A DNA stretch of 64,000 bases from Roseateles depolymerans (GCF_003387155.1 NZ_QUMT01000001.1:248001-312000), one strand, 5' to 3'; counted from the first letter of the stretch, positions 1 through 9,474 are shown. The notes: generated from the letters alone by a model not told the origin. Made by a program: numbers and translations.

Positions 1-1508
1 AAGCCGGCGTAGCTGCGCCGGCGCCAGCCGGCCAGCGCGTCCGCATGGGACTGCATCAGCACCAGGCAGGCGTACAGCAGCGTCATGCCGGCCGCCGCGA
101 CCCATCCGGCGACGGTGTCGGGCGCATCGATCACGCCGAAGGGCAGCGCATGGCCCAGCAGCGCGGCGCCACACAACGCGGCCACCATGGCGATGCCGCT
201 GAGCCATCGGCGGGTCGCGCTTGGCTGGTCGGACGTTGCGCCGCCGGCGATGGGCGATGCCGACGTCCACAGCAGCGGAGCCCAGGCGAGCGCGAGCACG
301 GCGGTCCACCACATCGGCCAGGCGGGGACCTCCCACAGCGCATGCACCGCCGCGGTCATGCCGCCGATCAGCACCAGCGCCCATCCCGGCGCCATCATCA
401 TGCTCAGCAGCGTGGGCGTGGCGCCGCCGCGCAGTTCCGCGCGCCGTGTCTCGTCCACCACGCTGGACGCCATCAGGAAGGCATGGGCCTTGTAGAGCGA
501 ATGACCCAGCAGGTGCAGCAGCGCCAGCGTGTACAGGCCCAGCCCGCATTCCATGACCATGAAGCCCATCTGGGCCACGGTGGACCACGCCAGCCGCACC
601 TTGATGCTGATGCGGGTGAGCATGACCAGTCCCGCCAGCAGGGCGGTGACCAGCCCTGCACCGACCAGCAGCCAGCGGGCCATGGGGGCGGCCTCCAGCA
701 GCGGCGCGAAGCGGATCAGCACCCATCCGCCCAGGTTCACCACGCCGGCATGCAGCAGCGCGGACACGGGTGTGGGCGCTTCCATCACCTGGATCAACCA
801 GCCGTGCATGGGCAGCAAGGCCGTGCGCAGAAGCACCGCCAGGGCCAGGCAGACGGCGCTGGCCTGCAAGACAGGGGAGGCCGGTGCAGCGGCCAGGTGA
901 TCTCGCAAGGCGGTCAGGGAGCCGCTGCCCACCTCCCAGACGCTCAGCGCTGCCGCCGTCAGCAGCAAGACATCCGCCAGCCGGTCCGCCATTCGCTTCT
1001 TGTGGGCGGCAAGCTGGGCGAAGGGGCGGTCGGCGTAGAAGGTCAGCAGGCGCTGCAGGGCGATGCCGGCCGCGGCCCAGCTTCCGATCAACAGCAGCCA
1101 GTGGTCGGCCAGCAGCAGCAACTGGACAGATGCCAGCACGCCGCTCAGCGCCGCGGCATAACGGGCCTGGCCGCTTTCCCCCTCCAGGTAGCGGGCGGAG
1201 AACACGCCAATGACGGTGCCCAGCAACTGCACCAGCAGGGCCACCCAGGCCCCGCTCAGGCTCAGCGTCATCCACGGCAGGGGCGGGAGGGTGGACGACG
1301 TGGCCAGTTGCAGCCCCAGGCTGATGGCCGCGCTGAGGGTGGCCAGCCAGGAAAGCCGGTGGCACAGCTGCCAGGCGGCGCGCTCATGACGGGGGGCCGG
1401 TCCCTCGGGCCGATACACCGCGCGCCAGGCCGACGCGAGCATCGCAGCCCCCATCAGCACGGCGGGCAGGACCGCACTGGCGACCATCAACAGGGGGACA
1501 AGGCGCAT
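1..1508 (-). CDS. DabB/NuoL-like proton-conducting membrane subunit (partial, 3' end off the window)
   Basis: A highly hydrophobic protein of the NuoL/MrpA antiporter-like family, here about 502 residues with its C-terminus beyond the left edge. Visible family segments are HKKRMADRL, TPVSALLHAGVVNLGG, and STVAQMGFM followed by LLHLLGHSLYKAHAFL, the lysine/histidine core of proton-channel subunits. No complex I genes lie alongside and a LysR gene is divergent, an arrangement known for DabB, the membrane partner of DabA (DUF2309) in the energy-coupled inorganic-carbon (DAB) system. The ATG follows GGAG; a GTG sits just upstream in frame. DabA would lie left of the window, so the DAB assignment is inference. 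A stand-alone NuoL-like antiporter is the alternative. Confidence 0.75.
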   Translation of the reverse strand, partial: MRLVPLLMVASAVLPAVLMGAAMLASAWRAVYRPEGPAPRHERAAWQLCHRLSWLATLSAAISLGLQLATSSTLPPLPWMTLSLSGAWVALLVQLLGTVIGVFSARYLEGESGQARYAAALSGVLASVQLLLLADHWLLLIGSWAAAGIALQRLLTFYADRPFAQLAAHKKRMADRLADVLLLTAAALSVWEVGSGSLTALRDHLAAAPASPVLQASAVCLALAVLLRTALLPMHGWLIQVMEAPTPVSALLHAGVVNLGGWVLIRFAPLLEAAPMARWLLVGAGLVTALLAGLVMLTRISIKVRLAWSTVAQMGFMVMECGLGLYTLALLHLLGHSLYKAHAFLMASSVVDETRRAELRGGATPTLLSMMMAPGWALVLIGGMTAAVHALWEVPAWPMWWTAVLALAWAPLLWTSASPIAGGATSDQPSATRRWLSGIAMVAALCGAALLGHALPFGVIDAPDTVAGWVAAAGMTLLYACLVLMQSHADALAGWRRRSYAG

Positions 1509-1553
1509 CACCGACTCCAGAACTCGAACGGCGCGATGGTGGCGCTTGCCATC

Positions 1554-1581
1554 GGTTCTGTAAAATTCAATGATCAGAACC
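1554..1581. promoter_or_regulatory. Inverted repeat GGTTCTG-N14-CAGAACC between divergent dabB-like and lysR genes
   Basis: Perfect 7-bp arms (1554-1560 and 1575-1581) flank an AT-rich 14-bp centre in the gap between the two divergent genes. The spacing suits a LysR-type dimer covering two half-sites, so this is the likely binding site of the adjacent regulator. The AT-rich centre is unusual in this GC-rich window and may carry a promoter -10 element. Confidence 0.55.
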
Positions 1582-1600
1582 AATTCATCCATCAAACAGA

Positions 1601-2539
1601 ATGTTTGGCGTCGAGCAGCTGAATTTCCGGCACCTGTTCTACTTCTGGCAGGTGGCCCGGACCGGGCACCTCACCCAGGCGGCCCAGCAGCTGCATGTGT
1701 CGCAGTCGGCGCTGTCCAGCCAGATCCGCCAGCTGGAAGACCGGCTGGGCGAGCCGCTTTTCGAGCGCAGTGGACGGCGCCTGGTGCTGACCGAGCGCGG
1801 GCAACTGGTGCTGTCCTATGCCGAGAACATCTTCGGCCTGGGTCGTGAACTGCTCGGGCGCCTGCAGGGCCACAGCGAAGGCGTGGAGCATCTGCGCGTG
1901 GGCAGTGTCGCCACGCTGTCGCGCAACTACCTGGAGAACTGGATCCGGCCGCTGCTGACCGACCCCACGGTCACGCTGTCGCTGGAGTCGGGCTTGCTGG
2001 AAGGCCTGGTCGCACGCCTGCTGGAGCATCACCTGGATGTGGTGCTGGCCAACGAAGCGGTGGCCGCCAGCGCGGACCGTCCGCTGCATTGCCGTTTCCT
2101 TGGCAGCCAGGCGATTTCGCTGGTGGGGGGCGCGAATGAGTGGCGGGGACGAACCCTTCGCATGCCGCAGGACCTGGACGGCCGCGAGCTGGCCCTGCCC
2201 GGTCCGCGCCACGCCTTGCGCGGACAGTTCGATGCGCTGTGCGTGGCGGCCGGCGTGACGCCCCGGCTACGGGCCGAGGTCGACGACATGGCCATGCTGC
2301 GTCTGGTCGCCCGCGACAGTGGCTGGCTGACGGTGCTGCCCGAAGTGGTGGTGCAGGACGAGCTGCGCACGGGGGTGCTGGTGACGGTGGCGCGGTCCAC
2401 CGAACTGCGCGAGAACTTCTACGCCATCACCACCTTGCATCGTCACCGGATGGAACGGCTGGAGCGACTGCTGGCGCATGCGCCGCTGCTGTCGCATGAG
2501 GACAGTCCGTCACCGGCCGATGGGCGAATGCCGACCTGA
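1601..2539 (+). CDS. LysR-family transcriptional regulator (NhaR-like)
   Basis: A 312-residue LTTR. The N-terminal winged HTH covers about residues 8-67 (QAAQQLHVSQSALSSQI recognition region, then LGEPLFERSGR), followed by an effector-binding domain from about residue 95. The opening LNFRHLFYFWQVARTGH resembles the NhaR branch of LTTRs. It is divergent from the DabB-like gene with a 92-bp gap carrying a perfect inverted repeat. In characterised DAB loci a LysR protein responds to CO2/bicarbonate limitation, so control of the neighbour is a reasonable inference. The ligand is not evident from the sequence. Confidence 0.85.
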   Translation: MFGVEQLNFRHLFYFWQVARTGHLTQAAQQLHVSQSALSSQIRQLEDRLGEPLFERSGRRLVLTERGQLVLSYAENIFGLGRELLGRLQGHSEGVEHLRVGSVATLSRNYLENWIRPLLTDPTVTLSLESGLLEGLVARLLEHHLDVVLANEAVAASADRPLHCRFLGSQAISLVGGANEWRGRTLRMPQDLDGRELALPGPRHALRGQFDALCVAAGVTPRLRAEVDDMAMLRLVARDSGWLTVLPEVVVQDELRTGVLVTVARSTELRENFYAITTLHRHRMERLERLLAHAPLLSHEDSPSPADGRMPT

Positions 2540-2704
2540 AGCGGACCGTCGTGGCCAATCCGTTAGCCCGCTGCAACGCGATGGCAGACGATGGCCTCGG
2601 CAGCACGGTCCAAAGACAGCGGAAAGACGGCACATGGCGGCAGAAAGTCATGCTCCCGGAATGGGCGCTCCGGATCGCCGGCCGGCAGTCCGTAGACTGA
2701 CAGG

Positions 2705-3529
2705 ATGAACGTCCTGAACGTGCCCATCCGTTCCGCGTCCGCGGCCCGCTCCAGTTTCCCGGAGAGCTTTGTTCCGCTCGCAGGCTCGGCAGCGGACTGC
2801 GAGTCCTGCGGCCGGGGCGAGCGGGTGGGATTCGACTTCGACTACGCCTTCCAGCCCATCGTGGACCTGCGCGACGCCAGCATCTTTGCCCATGAGGCCC
2901 TGGTGCGGGGGCCCGCCGGGGAGGGCGCGTGGTCGGTGCTGTCCCAGGTGACCGAGCAGAACCGCTACCGCTTCGACCAGGCCTGCCGGGTCAAGGCCAT
3001 CAAGGGTGCGGCGGCATTGGGCATGCAGGTGCCGGTGTCGATCAACTTCCTGCCCAACGCCATCTATCGCCCAGAGCTCTGCATCCGCACGACGCTGGCC
3101 GCCGCGAATACCTACCAGTTGCCGCTGGACCGCATCATCTTCGAGGTGACCGAGGGCGAACGCATCGAGGATGGCCCCTGGTTCGCCGACATCCTCAAGG
3201 AATACAAACGCTTCGGCTTCAAGACGGCCATTGATGACTTCGGCGCCGGCTATGCAGGGTTGAAGCTGCTGGCGGACTTCCAGCCCGACCTGATCAAGCT
3301 GGACATGGACCTGATCCGCCATGTGGATGCGGATGTCTCCCGGCGCCGCATCGTGCGGCACCTGGTGCGCATGTGCCGCGAGATGTCCATCGAAGTGGTG
3401 GCCGAAGGCATCGAAACCGTCGGGGAACGGGATGCCCTGCGGGACGAGGGCATCTACCTGATGCAGGGCTATCTGTTTGCCCGGCCGGCGTTCCGTGCGC
3501 TGGCCACGGTGGAACGGCTCAAGGACTGA
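2705..3529 (+). CDS. EAL-domain cyclic-di-GMP phosphodiesterase
   Basis: A 274-residue cytosolic protein that is almost entirely an EAL domain, predicted to hydrolyse c-di-GMP to pGpG. The catalytic set looks complete: EALVR at 64-68, N114, E147 in FEVTE, DDFG at 177-180, K198, E234 in AEGIE and Q254. A short N-terminal stretch carries a CESC pair (C32, C35) of unknown role. No sensory domain is attached, so control probably comes from expression or partners. It is convergent with a diguanylate cyclase/kinase operon, placing making and breaking of c-di-GMP side by side. Confidence 0.9.
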   Translation: MNVLNVPIRSASAARSSFPESFVPLAGSAADCESCGRGERVGFDFDYAFQPIVDLRDASIFAHEALVRGPAGEGAWSVLSQVTEQNRYRFDQACRVKAIKGAAALGMQVPVSINFLPNAIYRPELCIRTTLAAANTYQLPLDRIIFEVTEGERIEDGPWFADILKEYKRFGFKTAIDDFGAGYAGLKLLADFQPDLIKLDMDLIRHVDADVSRRRIVRHLVRMCREMSIEVVAEGIETVGERDALRDEGIYLMQGYLFARPAFRALATVERLKD

Positions 3530-3538
3530 TCACGGCGC

Positions 3539-6500
3539 TCAGTCGCCGGCCTTCATCTGCGCCAGCAGGGAGGCCAGGTCGCCAGATTCTTGCGCCAGCG
3601 CCGGGGACTCAGGCGACGCTGTCGCCGTGCGTCCCGGTTGCGCGGCCAGTGCCTCCGGCCATTGACGCTCGATGGACTGCACGCACACGGCGCCAAGCCC
3701 TTGAAGCTCTTGCATGGTGGACATTGCCGCGTCCAGGTCCTGGGCGCGCAGCAGCCGCTCTGCCCGTCCTGCGGCCTCCATCACCGCGGTGGCACCCAGC
3801 GATCCGGCCATCGACTTGAGGTCATGCAAGGCCCCAGCGTGGGCCTGCCACTGCGCGGGTGTTGGCATCGGCGTTGACGTTGAGGATCCATCAGCACACA
3901 GCCGTGCATTCCGCATCAGGAGATCCCGGACAGACAAGGCCATGTTGCGCAGCAGATGCACGTCGCCGCTGAGGAGCCGGTGGGCAGCGGCCGTGTTGAA
4001 GCCTTCCAGGTCGGGCCAGCCCTCGGGAACCGGGGGCCGTGCTGGCGACGGTGTCGGTGCCTGTGCCTGGGTTTGGGCCCATGCCGGCGCCGGACGCGCC
4101 TCGGCCTGCGGAGTTGCGGGCAGTGCGGCGATAGTCGCCACGATAGCCGCAGCAGATTCCGCAGCAGATTCCGCAGCGGGAGCCACGGCGGGACCCGCGT
4201 TGAGCGTTGGCAACGGCCGCAGCAACTGCACCAGCGTGTGAACCAGCAGGTCGGGATCAAACGGCTTGCCCACCACCGTGTCCATGCCGGCCTGATGAGC
4301 CTGCGACCGCTCCTCGACGGACACGCCGGCGGTCAGCCCGATCACGGGCAACCGGGCCCTCTGGTCGGCGGGCAAGGCGCGAATCTGTCGCGTCGCCTCC
4401 AGGCCGTCCATCACCGGCATCTGCACATCCATCAGCACCGCATCGAATCCGTGCGCGTCGGCCCGGACCTTCTCGACCGCATCCGCCCCATGCACCGCCA
4501 GCACCACGGTGGCCTCGTCCAGGCTCAGGATGCGGGCCGCCACTTCGCGGTTCAAGGCGTTGTCATCCACCACCAGGATGCGCCGTCCGCGAAGGGCCGC
4601 CGTCTGCGGTGGTGGCGTCACGGCCACGGCGTCCGGTCCGGTGGCGGGCGCCAGGGCTTCGGCCACGGGCAGCTTCAACGACACCTCGAACTCACTGCCG
4701 TCCCCGGGCACGCTGTGCAGGGAGATGGTGCCGCCCATCAGCTCCACCAGCTGGCGCACGATGGACAGGCCCAGCCCGGTGCCGCCGAAGCGCCGGGTGG
4801 TGGACGTGTCCGCCTGGACAAACGGACGGAACAGCAGCGGCTGGATGTCCTCGGCAATGCCGATGCCGGTGTCCTCGACGCGCAGCGTGATCGCCCGTGT
4901 GCCCGCGTCGCTGACGGGCGCCACCGCCACGCGCAGGGTGACGCGGCCCTCCAGGGTGAACTTGATGGCATTGGTGATCAGGTTCAGGACGATCTGGCCC
5001 AGCCGGGTGCGGTCGCCCACGAGCAGCACCTGGTCGATGTCGGGACTGTCGACCACGAATGCGATGCCGCGTTGCTGCGCCGACACTTCGGCGATCGATG
5101 CAATCTCCGTCACCACCTTCTGAAGGCTGAAGGGCGCGGCCTCGAGCACCATTTCCCCGGCCTCGCTCTTGGACAGGTCCAGCACATCGTTCAGCAGGGC
5201 CAGCAGCGCCTTCCCGGCGGTGCGGATGCGCTCCAGCATGCCGGCCTGATCGCCGTCCAGCCGGGTCTTGCTCAGCAGGTGGGCCATGCCGATCACCGCA
5301 TTCATCGGCGTGCGGATCTCATGGCTGATGTTGGCCAGGAAGCGGCTCTTGGCTTCGTTGGCATCGCGCGCTTCCCGCATCGCGTCGTTCAGCATCGCGG
5401 TCCGCTCGCGCACCTGGTCTTCCAGGGACGCATTGAGGTCGCGCATGCGCTGCTCCGCCGCCTTGGCTTCCCGGCCGTCGCGCAGGATCTTGGCGGCGCC
5501 CACCACCTGCCCCTTGTCGTCCCGAATGGCCGAAGCCGTGATGGACACGGGAATCAGGTGGCCCTGTGAATCGCGGCGGGTCGTCTCGAAGACGGTGACG
5601 CGGCCACCGCTGGCCACCGTTTCGCGGATCTTGGCATCTTCCTCTTCGCTGCCGCGTGGCAACAGCAGTTCCGTGGCGGTGTGGCCCTTGGCCTCCTCCT
5701 TGGTGTAGCCGAACAGCCGCTCCGCGCCCTCATTCCAGTCGATGATCACGCCGTCCAGGTCCTGCACGATGATCGCGTCACTGCTGCCCTCCACGATGGC
5801 GGCGCGGCGGGCCAGTTCCAGCCGCTGGCCGCGGGTGCGCTCGGCCAACTGGGCCACGGTCGCCACCAGGGCGGCGATGGCCGCACCCAACAGCCAGGCC
5901 TGCAGCGCTTGCAGCGTGGGGGATTGCTGGTGCAGCGATTCGAGGAAGGCGGGCGTGGGGCGCAGCACGGCCTCCCAGCGGCGTCCATACAGCGGGATCG
6001 ACACCCGCTGCGGCTGCAGCGCCGTGGACACTTCGTCCGCCCGGGAGCCCACGTAGAAGGGCTTGTCCGCGTCGTAGTCGGGATCGAACAGCGACAGCAC
6101 GTAGTGCGTGTCTTCCGAATCGAGACCCGCCAGCACGTCTTCGATCAGCAGCGGGGCGTAGGACCATCCCACCAGTTGCTCTTCGGGTCGATCGGGCTGA
6201 TCCACCGAAGGGCCCGGACGCAACAACGGCAACAGCAGCAGCATGCCGCCTGAGCGCTTGCCACTGGCCTGCACCAGCGTCAGTGGAGGGGTCAGCGTCG
6301 CTTCCCGAGTCTGGGCGGAACGCAGCGCCGCTTCGCGCCGGTGTGGTTCCGATCCAATGTCCAGGCCCACCGCTTCACGATTGCGGGATTCGGGCTCGAC
6401 GAAGGTGATCACAAAACGGTCACCGTCATGGGGTTGCAACTGACGGATGTTGAAGTCCGGCGTGTCCAGTTGCCTGCGGGTGAGCACAAAGGCCGGCTCT

Positions 6501-6877
6501 TCCTCCTGCGGCACGCGCAGCACGATGCCGAACCCACGGGCGCCGGGAAACTCGCGGTCGATCTGACGGGTGGAGGCATAGCGTGAGAAGGCGGCCCGCG
6601 TCAGCTGTCCGTCCGCCGACGCCGCCACGCCGCGGGCGCCGCGCAGGCCGTACTCGTAGCGGTGCATGCGTTCGATGATGCCCAGCGACACTCGCTTGGA
6701 GATCGCGGCGAATCGCTCTTCCGCGTCGATGCGGTTCTGCGTGTTCTGGATGAGATAGCCGAAGACCGCGCAGATCAGGCCGATGGCCGTGATGATGCCC
6801 AGCTGGATCAGTGTCGGGCGCAGGGCCCGGCCGGAGTCCTGGGCGTGCGCTTCGGCCTCGGCGCTGAACGATGTCAT
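3539..6877 (-). CDS. Hybrid sensor histidine kinase, CHASE-PAS-HisKA-HATPase-REC-Hpt
   Basis: A 1112-residue membrane sensor. The order is a TM helix at about 21-44, a periplasmic CHASE-type domain to about 320, a second TM, PAS (about 355-470), a coiled-coil linker, HisKA with SHEIRTPMN, HATPase with NAIKFT, DTGIGIA and GGTGLGLS, REC with DVQMPVMDG, and a C-terminal Hpt with HDLKSMAGSLGA. It can therefore carry a complete internal His-Asp-His relay. A low-complexity Ala/Pro linker separates REC from Hpt. The start chosen overlaps the stop of the upstream response regulator as TGATG; a longer reading from 7057 would lie inside that gene. The final target is probably the co-transcribed REC-GGDEF protein. 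Confidence 0.9.
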   Translation of the reverse strand: MTSFSAEAEAHAQDSGRALRPTLIQLGIITAIGLICAVFGYLIQNTQNRIDAEERFAAISKRVSLGIIERMHRYEYGLRGARGVAASADGQLTRAAFSRYASTRQIDREFPGARGFGIVLRVPQEEEPAFVLTRRQLDTPDFNIRQLQPHDGDRFVITFVEPESRNREAVGLDIGSEPHRREAALRSAQTREATLTPPLTLVQASGKRSGGMLLLLPLLRPGPSVDQPDRPEEQLVGWSYAPLLIEDVLAGLDSEDTHYVLSLFDPDYDADKPFYVGSRADEVSTALQPQRVSIPLYGRRWEAVLRPTPAFLESLHQQSPTLQALQAWLLGAAIAALVATVAQLAERTRGQRLELARRAAIVEGSSDAIIVQDLDGVIIDWNEGAERLFGYTKEEAKGHTATELLLPRGSEEEDAKIRETVASGGRVTVFETTRRDSQGHLIPVSITASAIRDDKGQVVGAAKILRDGREAKAAEQRMRDLNASLEDQVRERTAMLNDAMREARDANEAKSRFLANISHEIRTPMNAVIGMAHLLSKTRLDGDQAGMLERIRTAGKALLALLNDVLDLSKSEAGEMVLEAAPFSLQKVVTEIASIAEVSAQQRGIAFVVDSPDIDQVLLVGDRTRLGQIVLNLITNAIKFTLEGRVTLRVAVAPVSDAGTRAITLRVEDTGIGIAEDIQPLLFRPFVQADTSTTRRFGGTGLGLSIVRQLVELMGGTISLHSVPGDGSEFEVSLKLPVAEALAPATGPDAVAVTPPPQTAALRGRRILVVDDNALNREVAARILSLDEATVVLAVHGADAVEKVRADAHGFDAVLMDVQMPVMDGLEATRQIRALPADQRARLPVIGLTAGVSVEERSQAHQAGMDTVVGKPFDPDLLVHTLVQLLRPLPTLNAGPAVAPAAESAAESAAAIVATIAALPATPQAEARPAPAWAQTQAQAPTPSPARPPVPEGWPDLEGFNTAAAHRLLSGDVHLLRNMALSVRDLLMRNARLCADGSSTSTPMPTPAQWQAHAGALHDLKSMAGSLGATAVMEAAGRAERLLRAQDLDAAMSTMQELQGLGAVCVQSIERQWPEALAAQPGRTATASPESPALAQESGDLASLLAQMKAGD

Positions 6878-7842
6878 CAGTGCGGCTCCACCACGGCGCT
6901 GGCCTGCGCATGGCCCCTCGAGCCCGGCAACGCGCCCGCAGCCGCATGTTCCACCACCTGGTTGCGGCCCGCCGCCTTGGCCGCGTAGAGCGCCCGGTCG
7001 GCCCAGTCGATCAGGTCGCTGGACTGGCATCCAGTCTCGGTGCTGCTGGGCACCCATTGCGCCGCACCGATGCTCACCGTCACCAGCGGCAGCGTGGAGG
7101 ATCGGGCATGCGGCATTTCCAGCGCCAGGATGTCTTCCCGCAGCCGCTCCGCCGCCACTCGGGCGCCCGACAGCGGGGTGTCCGGCAGCAGCATGACAAA
7201 TTCCTCGCCACCGAACCGGGCTGCCAGGTCATTGGCCCGTGTGGAGACGCCGTTCAGCACCTTGGCAATGGCCTGCAGGCAGCGGTCGCCGGCGGGATGA
7301 CCGTAATGGTCGTTGTATTGCTTGAAGTGGTCCACATCCAGCAGCAGCAGGGACAAAGGCGCACCGTTGCGGGACGCTCGCGCCCATTCAATCGCCAGGC
7401 GGTTGTCAAAGGCGGCCCGGTTGGCGATGCCGGTCAGGCCGTCCAGGGTGGCACTGCGGCGCAGCTCGTCGGACAGGCCCTTGAGCCGCAATTGCGTCTT
7501 CACCCGCGCCAGCAAAATGGCTTCATGGACCGGTTTGGCGATGAAGTCCACCGCACCGGCGGTCAGGGCACGCACTTCTGCTTCTGCGTCGTTGTGGCCA
7601 GTGACGAAGATCACGGGAATGTCCTTCAGGTCCGGGTCGTCGCGCATGGCGGCGGAGACCTCATCGCCGGACATGCCCGGCATTTCCTGATCCAGCAGCA
7701 CCAGGTCCGGTCGGGACTTCTTCATCTCGCGCAGCGCGGCCTGGCCGTTGGTGGCAAAAATCACGCGGGCCAGCGGCTCCAGCATCTTGCCCATCAAGGC
7801 GATCAGATGGATGTTGTCGTCGACGATGAGGATCGAATGCAT
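6877..7842 (-). CDS. Response regulator with REC and GGDEF domains (diguanylate cyclase)
   Basis: A 321-residue REC-GGDEF protein of the WspR/PleD type. The receiver has D8-D9, phospho-acceptor D51 in LLDQEMPG, T81 and K103. The GGDEF domain has GGEEF at 211-215 and an intact I-site RAND at 202-205, so product feedback inhibition is expected. It should make c-di-GMP from two GTP when phosphorylated. Its stop overlaps the ATG of the downstream hybrid kinase, which ends in an Hpt domain, so kinase and cyclase form a likely cognate pair. An EAL phosphodiesterase lies convergently 3 kb away. Confidence 0.92.
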   Translation of the reverse strand: MHSILIVDDNIHLIALMGKMLEPLARVIFATNGQAALREMKKSRPDLVLLDQEMPGMSGDEVSAAMRDDPDLKDIPVIFVTGHNDAEAEVRALTAGAVDFIAKPVHEAILLARVKTQLRLKGLSDELRRSATLDGLTGIANRAAFDNRLAIEWARASRNGAPLSLLLLDVDHFKQYNDHYGHPAGDRCLQAIAKVLNGVSTRANDLAARFGGEEFVMLLPDTPLSGARVAAERLREDILALEMPHARSSTLPLVTVSIGAAQWVPSSTETGCQSSDLIDWADRALYAAKAAGRNQVVEHAAAGALPGSRGHAQASAVVEPH

Positions 7843-7998
7843 GCTCTGGTTATCCGGCGCTGTCGTTCACGGGTCGGCCTCGCCAACCCTCGCGGAGCGA
7901 ATGCTCCCATCCGTACGGCCGACGTACGAGAGGCGTTTTGAGGATTCCCCTGTCAGGCGATGCCCTACGTGCAGGCACCGTCTTTGCTGGGGGCGACC

Positions 7999-8487
7999 AT
8001 GTTCGATCTGCAAGTACCGGTGTGGGAACTGCTGGCGCGCGCCGTTCTCATCTATTTCGCGCTGTTCCTGATGGTCCGCCTCTCGGGCAAGCGGACGGTG
8101 GGGCAATTCACGCCGTTTGATCTGCTGGTGGTGATGCTGCTGAGCGAGGCGGTGAGCAACGGACTCAGCGGCGGGGAAGAGTCGGTGACCGGCGCCTGGA
8201 TCCTGGCGGGCGCGCTGATCCTGATGAATGGCCTGCTGGGTTTCATCAGCTCCCGCAGCAAGCCTCTGGAGCGGTGGTTGGAGGGCTCTCCCGTGCTGAT
8301 CGGACGCGACGGCGCGTGGTTCCCGCAGGTGATGCGGCGCCACCGGATCGGCCACGCCGATGTGCAGCAGGCCCTACGCAAGGCGGACTGTCCATTGCCT
8401 CAGATGAAGCTGGCGATTCTGGAGAGCGACGGCAGCATCAGCATTCTCCAGCGCCAAAGCTCGCAGGGGAGCCGGGAAAGCGCCTGA
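7999..8487 (+). CDS. YetF/DUF421-family membrane protein
   Basis: A protein of about 162 residues with two or three N-terminal TM helices and a soluble YetF/DUF421 domain. Recognisable motifs are LSGKRTVGQFTPFD just after the first helix, SEAVSNGL, and the cytosolic segment VLIGRDGAWF followed by HRIGHADVQQALRK. The biochemical role of the family is not established. The ATG at 7999 follows a G-rich stretch and matches the usual family N-terminus; an in-frame ATG at 7960 would add 13 residues. Confidence 0.8.
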   Translation: MFDLQVPVWELLARAVLIYFALFLMVRLSGKRTVGQFTPFDLLVVMLLSEAVSNGLSGGEESVTGAWILAGALILMNGLLGFISSRSKPLERWLEGSPVLIGRDGAWFPQVMRRHRIGHADVQQALRKADCPLPQMKLAILESDGSISILQRQSSQGSRESA

Positions 8488-8514
8488 CGCAACGCCGTCG
8501 GGGGATCCGCAGCG

Positions 8515-9474
8515 TCAGCGGGCTCCCGCCGCTCGTCCTGCCGCCTGGTCATCGCTGCTTCCTCTGAGCGCTGCCGCATCGGCTTCCGCTTCTCCCTCTG
8601 GGTTCCCATCCGTCCGCTCGCGAATGACGGCATTGACTTCGGCGCCGTAGATCAGGGTGGAGGCGGTGACATACAAAAAGACCAGCGTCGCCACCACGCC
8701 TGCAAAGCTTCCGTAGAGAAGCGCCAGCTTGCCCGCACTGCGCAGGGTGTAAGACAGCGTCGCGGCGGCGCCCACCCACAAGGCCGCGCCGACGACGGCC
8801 CCCGGCAGCACCGTGCCCAGGCGTTGCCGAATGTCGGGCAGCCAGCCGTACAGCAAGGCATACAGCACCACCAGCACGGCAAAGGCCGACCCATATCGGA
8901 CACTGTTGCGCAGCCAGACCGTCTCGCGTCCCACGCCCATGTTCTGCTCCAGCGCCTGCCAGACATAGGGCATGACGATCACCGAGCTGAAGGTCGCCAG
9001 AATGCCACCGCCCACCACCACGGTGAACAGGGTGACCTTCAGCCGCGCGCGCCAGAACGGCAGGCCGCGCTCGATGCCATAGGCCCGGTTCAAGGCGGTG
9101 CGCACCGCCTGCATGCCGGATGATGCCGTCCACAGGGTGACGAACAGGCCGATGGCCAGCAGCGCCTGACTGCGCTGGGCCAGCACCTGGTTGATGACCG
9201 GCTGCATGGCGCTGCGCACCAGCGGCGGTGCGTAGTCCACCACCCGGCTGACCAGCGCGGCCGCATCCCCCGGGGAGCCGATGAAGGCCGCGCCCGCCGA
9301 CAACAGCAGCACCAGCGGGAACATGGCCAGCACAGTCGAAAACGCCATGCTGCCGGCCTGGTTCGCACTCTGATGCAGCACGTAGTTCCGCACGGCGGAC
9401 AGCAGCACGCCCACCAGCGGCAGCGTGAAGACGCGGCTGGACAGCTGGCGGATGAGCTTGCGCAGGAAGGCCAT
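8515..9474 (-). CDS. YihY/virulence factor BrkB family membrane protein
   Basis: A 319-residue inner-membrane protein with about six TM helices. Family features are NQAGSMAFSTVLAMFPLVLLL near the N-terminus (residues about 36-56), LWTASSGMQAVRTALNRAYG and LLYGSFAGVVATLVFLYV. Despite the old BrkB and RNase BN names, its molecular function is not settled. The start MAFLRKL was chosen because upstream in-frame residues look non-coding. The C-terminal tail is charged and low-complexity. It is convergent with the YetF-like gene 27 bp away. Confidence 0.85.
   Translation of the reverse strand: MAFLRKLIRQLSSRVFTLPLVGVLLSAVRNYVLHQSANQAGSMAFSTVLAMFPLVLLLSAGAAFIGSPGDAAALVSRVVDYAPPLVRSAMQPVINQVLAQRSQALLAIGLFVTLWTASSGMQAVRTALNRAYGIERGLPFWRARLKVTLFTVVVGGGILATFSSVIVMPYVWQALEQNMGVGRETVWLRNSVRYGSAFAVLVVLYALLYGWLPDIRQRLGTVLPGAVVGAALWVGAAATLSYTLRSAGKLALLYGSFAGVVATLVFLYVTASTLIYGAEVNAVIRERTDGNPEGEAEADAAALRGSSDDQAAGRAAGAR

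Noticed and set aside
45-1622. Long plus-strand ORF opposite the DabB-like gene
   Set aside because: Its product is Gln/Arg/His-rich low-complexity sequence typical of antisense frames in GC-rich genes, while the minus strand gives a full membrane-protein pattern.
6878-7057. Upstream extension of the CHASE kinase
   Set aside because: It would lie inside the REC-GGDEF gene; the TGATG junction and the TM-containing N-terminus support the start at 6877.
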